The notes under the pieces are model-generated. The model was not told where the DNA came from. It searched no databases and saw only the letters and a list, made by a program, of their open reading frames with translations. Shown here piece by piece: positions 59,187-64,000 of a DNA stretch of 64,000 nucleotides. Position 1 is the first letter of the stretch; each line of letters begins with the position of its first letter. This stretch comes from Sphaerochaeta associata (GTDB taxonomy: Bacteria > Spirochaetota > Spirochaetia > Sphaerochaetales > Sphaerochaetaceae), in contig NZ_CP094929.1 in the NCBI RefSeq assembly GCF_022869165.1, positions 3,490,904-3,554,903 of the forward strand. The letters are read 5' to 3'. A program made the position numbers and the translations under genes.

Positions 59187-61754
59187 TTAATCGTTGTCTG
59201 AAGGCTCAGTTACAAGCTCATCATCCTCTACAGGGATGTCCTCATCCTCACCTTCATCCTCGATAATCTCTTCAGACTCAGGGGCAGGCTGCTCAGGAAT
59301 CTCAACTTCCTCATCCTCATCCCGCTCGGTGGATGCGATGGCTACGATGGAGTCTCCCTTGAACTTCATGGTTACAACCTTGACACCTGCTGCATTTCGG
59401 CCTTGGATGGAGATGGCGTTCACATGCACCCTGAGTGTCTGACCCATGAGCGTCACACACACTACATCGTTATCATCATCCACACTCAGAACACCAACGA
59501 TGAAGCTGGCCTTTCCGCCGAGACGATAGATCTTCTGACCCTGTGTTCCTCTTCCATGGACAGTGAAACTATCGAAGGTAACCTGCTTTCCTTGTCCATT
59601 CTCAGTAATCATGAGAATGCGCTTGGAGTTGTCGACCTTCAAGAGGCCCGCCACCTGGTCATCACCGAGCAACCTGATACCGCGTACACCTCGGGAGGCA
59701 CGACCCATGGCCCTGACATCCTCCTGTCGGAAGCGCAAGCCACGTCCAAGCTTGGTTATGAGCATAACCTCATCTCCCTCCTGAATCAGGTCACAGCTGA
59801 GCAGCTCATCACCCTCATCAAGGAAGAGGGCCCTGATTCCCCTGACCTTGGCATTGACGAAGTTGCTCAAGGAAACCTTCTTCACCACACCCTCTCGGGT
59901 GGCCATCATCAGATAATGGTCCTCACTGAACTCCTTGAAGCTGATTATCGAAGTAATTTTTTCTGTTGTCTCGAGCTGCAGGATATTCTTGATGCTCGTT
60001 CCCTTGGCAGTCTTGCTGGCCTCAGGAATCTCAAACACCTTGGTATAGTATGCCTTGCCGGCATTGGTGACAAACATCACATACTCATGGGTTGAAGCGA
60101 CGAACATGTGATCGACAAAATCACCATCCTGGAGCTTGGTGGTCCTGGTTCCCTTGCCGGCCCTGCCGTGAGCCTCATACTCCTCGGTGGGAATACGCTT
60201 GGCAAAACCCTTGTTGCTGATCAGGACAACGACCTCCTCGTCCTTGATGAAATCCTCAAGGGTGGCCTGTCCGAGCTCCTCTCGAACGATTTTGGTAAGT
60301 CTTCTATCCTTGGGAACCAAATTCGCAGGCAGTGCCCTTACTTCACTCTGCACCAACTTGAGGATTTTGACCTCATCAGCGAGCAAATCCTGATAATAGG
60401 CTATCTTTTGCTCAAGCTCAGACAACTCTTCCAGAATCTTGGAAGTTTCCAGATGGCTGAGCCGTCCGAGCTTCATATCGATGATGGCCTGGGCCTGGAT
60501 CTGGTCAAGACCGAAACGGGCGACAAGACGCTCGGCTGCAATGGTATTGTCAGCCGAATCCTTGATGATCTGGATGACCTCGTCGATATTGTCCAAACCG
60601 ATCTTCAAGCCCCTGAGGATATGGGCCCTCTCTTGGGCTTTTCGCAGATCATACTGCGTTCTTCTGGTTACCACTTCCTCCCGATGACGGATGTAGTAGA
60701 CCAGCATATCCTTGAGGGTAAGCATCTGCGGACGTCCCTGCACCAAGGCAAGGTTGTTGACATTGAAGTTCGACTGCAGAGCAGTGCGGGCGAAGAGCTG
60801 GTTCAAAACCACCATGGGTTCTGCGCCGACCTTCAGCTCGACGACAATGCGGATTCCCTTGCGGTCGGACTCATCACGAACGACTGCAATCATGGGGATG
60901 GCCCCATCCTTGCGAAGATCGTCGATTTTCTTGACCAAGTCAGCCTTGTTCACCTGGTAGGGAATCTCGGTAAAGACGATCTGGTCATGGTCGCGTTCAC
61001 TTGTCTCAATCTCATACACCGAACGAACGACGATCTTGCCCCGACCGGTGGTGAAGGCATCCTTGATGCCCTGCATACCGCAGATGATTCCCCCGGAGGG
61101 AAAATCAGGGCCTTTGATATGTTCCATCAGCTCATCGATGGTGATGTCGGGATTGTCGATTACAGCGCTGATGGCATCACAGATTTCCTGCAGGTTATGG
61201 GGGGCCATGTTGGTCGCCATACCTACGGCGATACCGCTGGACCCGTTTGCAAGCAGGAACGGGAAGGAGGCGGGGAGTACCGTAGGCTCCTGCATCGAAT
61301 CGTCGTAGTTCGGGCCGAAATTGACCGTCTCCTTCTGGATGTCCTGCAACATCTCCTCACCGATTCGGCTCATCTTCGCTTCGGTGTATCGCATGGCTGC
61401 CGCCGGATCACCGTCGATGGACCCAAAGTTTCCTTGCGGGTTTACGACAGGGTAGCGCAGCGAAAAGTCCTGGGCCAAACGGACCAGGGCATCATACACC
61501 GAGGCATCACCATGGGGGTGATACTTACCAAGCACGTCACCGACGATACGGGCGCACTTCTTGAACGAGGAGTTGGCCCTGAGTCCCATTTCAAACATGT
61601 CAAAGAGGATTCGTCGGTGGACCGGCTTCAGACCGTCACGGACATCGGGCAGAGCCCGGCTGACAATGACAGACATGGCATAGTTGAGATACGAGGTACG
61701 CATCTCCTTGGACACGTCCACGCTAATCGTCCTGCTTTCGTTTATTTCTTCCAC
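59187..61754 (-). CDS. gyrA: DNA gyrase subunit A
   Basis: An 855-residue type II topoisomerase subunit that breaks and rejoins DNA to add negative supercoils. The N-terminal domain has [19 protein letters not shown] (about residue 35), [14 protein letters not shown] and [13 protein letters not shown] (quinolone region) and the catalytic tyrosine in [10 protein letters not shown] (about residue 121). The C-terminal beta-pinwheel follows; the usual GyrA box is represented by HGRAGKG. A long acidic tail (about residues 815-855) closes the protein, as in some gyrases where it tunes activity. The start is GTG, set by AAAGGAT. It lies 14 bases after gyrB. Confidence 0.97.
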   Translation of the reverse strand: MEEINESRTISVDVSKEMRTSYLNYAMSVIVSRALPDVRDGLKPVHRRILFDMFEMGLRANSSFKKCARIVGDVLGKYHPHGDASVYDALVRLAQDFSLRYPVVNPQGNFGSIDGDPAAAMRYTEAKMSRIGEEMLQDIQKETVNFGPNYDDSMQEPTVLPASFPFLLANGSSGIAVGMATNMAPHNLQEICDAISAVIDNPDITIDELMEHIKGPDFPSGGIICGMQGIKDAFTTGRGKIVVRSVYEIETSERDHDQIVFTEIPYQVNKADLVKKIDDLRKDGAIPMIAVVRDESDRKGIRIVVELKVGAEPMVVLNQLFARTALQSNFNVNNLALVQGRPQMLTLKDMLVYYIRHREEVVTRRTQYDLRKAQERAHILRGLKIGLDNIDEVIQIIKDSADNTIAAERLVARFGLDQIQAQAIIDMKLGRLSHLETSKILEELSELEQKIAYYQDLLADEVKILKLVQSEVRALPANLVPKDRRLTKIVREELGQATLEDFIKDEEVVVLISNKGFAKRIPTEEYEAHGRAGKGTRTTKLQDGDFVDHMFVASTHEYVMFVTNAGKAYYTKVFEIPEASKTAKGTSIKNILQLETTEKITSIISFKEFSEDHYLMMATREGVVKKVSLSNFVNAKVRGIRALFLDEGDELLSCDLIQEGDEVMLITKLGRGLRFRQEDVRAMGRASRGVRGIRLLGDDQVAGLLKVDNSKRILMITENGQGKQVTFDSFTVHGRGTQGQKIYRLGGKASFIVGVLSVDDDNDVVCVTLMGQTLRVHVNAISIQGRNAAGVKVVTMKFKGDSIVAIASTERDEDEEVEIPEQPAPESEEIIEDEGEDEDIPVEDDELVTEPSDND

Positions 61755-61768
61755 GATTCTATCCTTTC

Positions 61769-64000
<2,232 letters not shown>

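Overview
The window looks like chromosomal DNA of a spirochaete, most likely a Sphaerochaeta-type organism. This rests on overall gene content, moderate base composition and the replication-region gene order; it is inference and no database was searched. The right half is ordinary core chromosome. The left 26.5 kb is an accessory region of sugar uptake and catabolism genes broken up by insertion sequences.

Left part (1-8,264): a MalEFG-type sugar ABC transporter operon on the minus strand (the second permease is cut by the window edge). It is followed by an IS91-type remnant, an IS1634-type element, an interrupted zinc-ribbon gene, a complete 1,622-bp IS4-superfamily element with 14-bp inverted ends and a GATA target duplication, a transposase fragment, and an inverted 235-bp fragment of that same IS4-type element.

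Sugar block (8,287-21,190): an FGGY kinase, a truncated IS66 element, a PfkB-type kinase convergent with a Cof-type HAD phosphatase, a complete AfuABC-like importer (binding protein, double-length permease, ATPase), and an opposing operon of ADP-dependent glucokinase/phosphofructokinase-family kinase, DeoR-type repressor and class II ketose-bisphosphate aldolase. A similar AT-rich motif lies before both main operons. The simplest reading is import of a phosphorylated or phosphorylatable ketose, phosphorylation to a bisphosphate, and aldol cleavage to triose phosphates. The genes are visibly more AT-rich than the elements around them and than the core on the right.

Element cluster (21,354-26,518): an IS1634-type transposase pseudogene carrying a 51-bp micro-insertion with 8-bp target duplications, an IS21 element with an extra third gene, and the 5' part of a group II intron lying just after a hairpin that follows a GH28 gene.

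Core (26,546-63,802): GH28, a sugar isomerase-like protein, deoC-tdk, Nudix, aldo/keto reductase, a YigZ-like protein and an M28 peptidase. Then come five tRNA genes (four serine isoacceptors and one arginine), the SRP RNA gene, a PAS-GGDEF cyclase, dnaX-ybaB-recR, a TerB/J-domain protein, a GH63/MGH1-like glycosidase, a diacylglycerol kinase-like protein, ygiQ-MATE, nagA-pepD-glutamine amidotransferase, a flavodiiron protein, a DUF45 metalloprotein, LysO, TraB, radA, a cyclophilin-FKBP fusion, parB-parA, a NifU-like protein, four parS sites, gyrA and gyrB. The parS cluster and gyrBA imply that the origin lies close to the right edge.

A recurring feature is that several genes (parA, ygiQ, traB-like and others) have a sigma70-type promoter whose -10 box ends only 6-9 nt before the start codon, with no Shine-Dalgarno sequence. 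This suggests leaderless transcripts.
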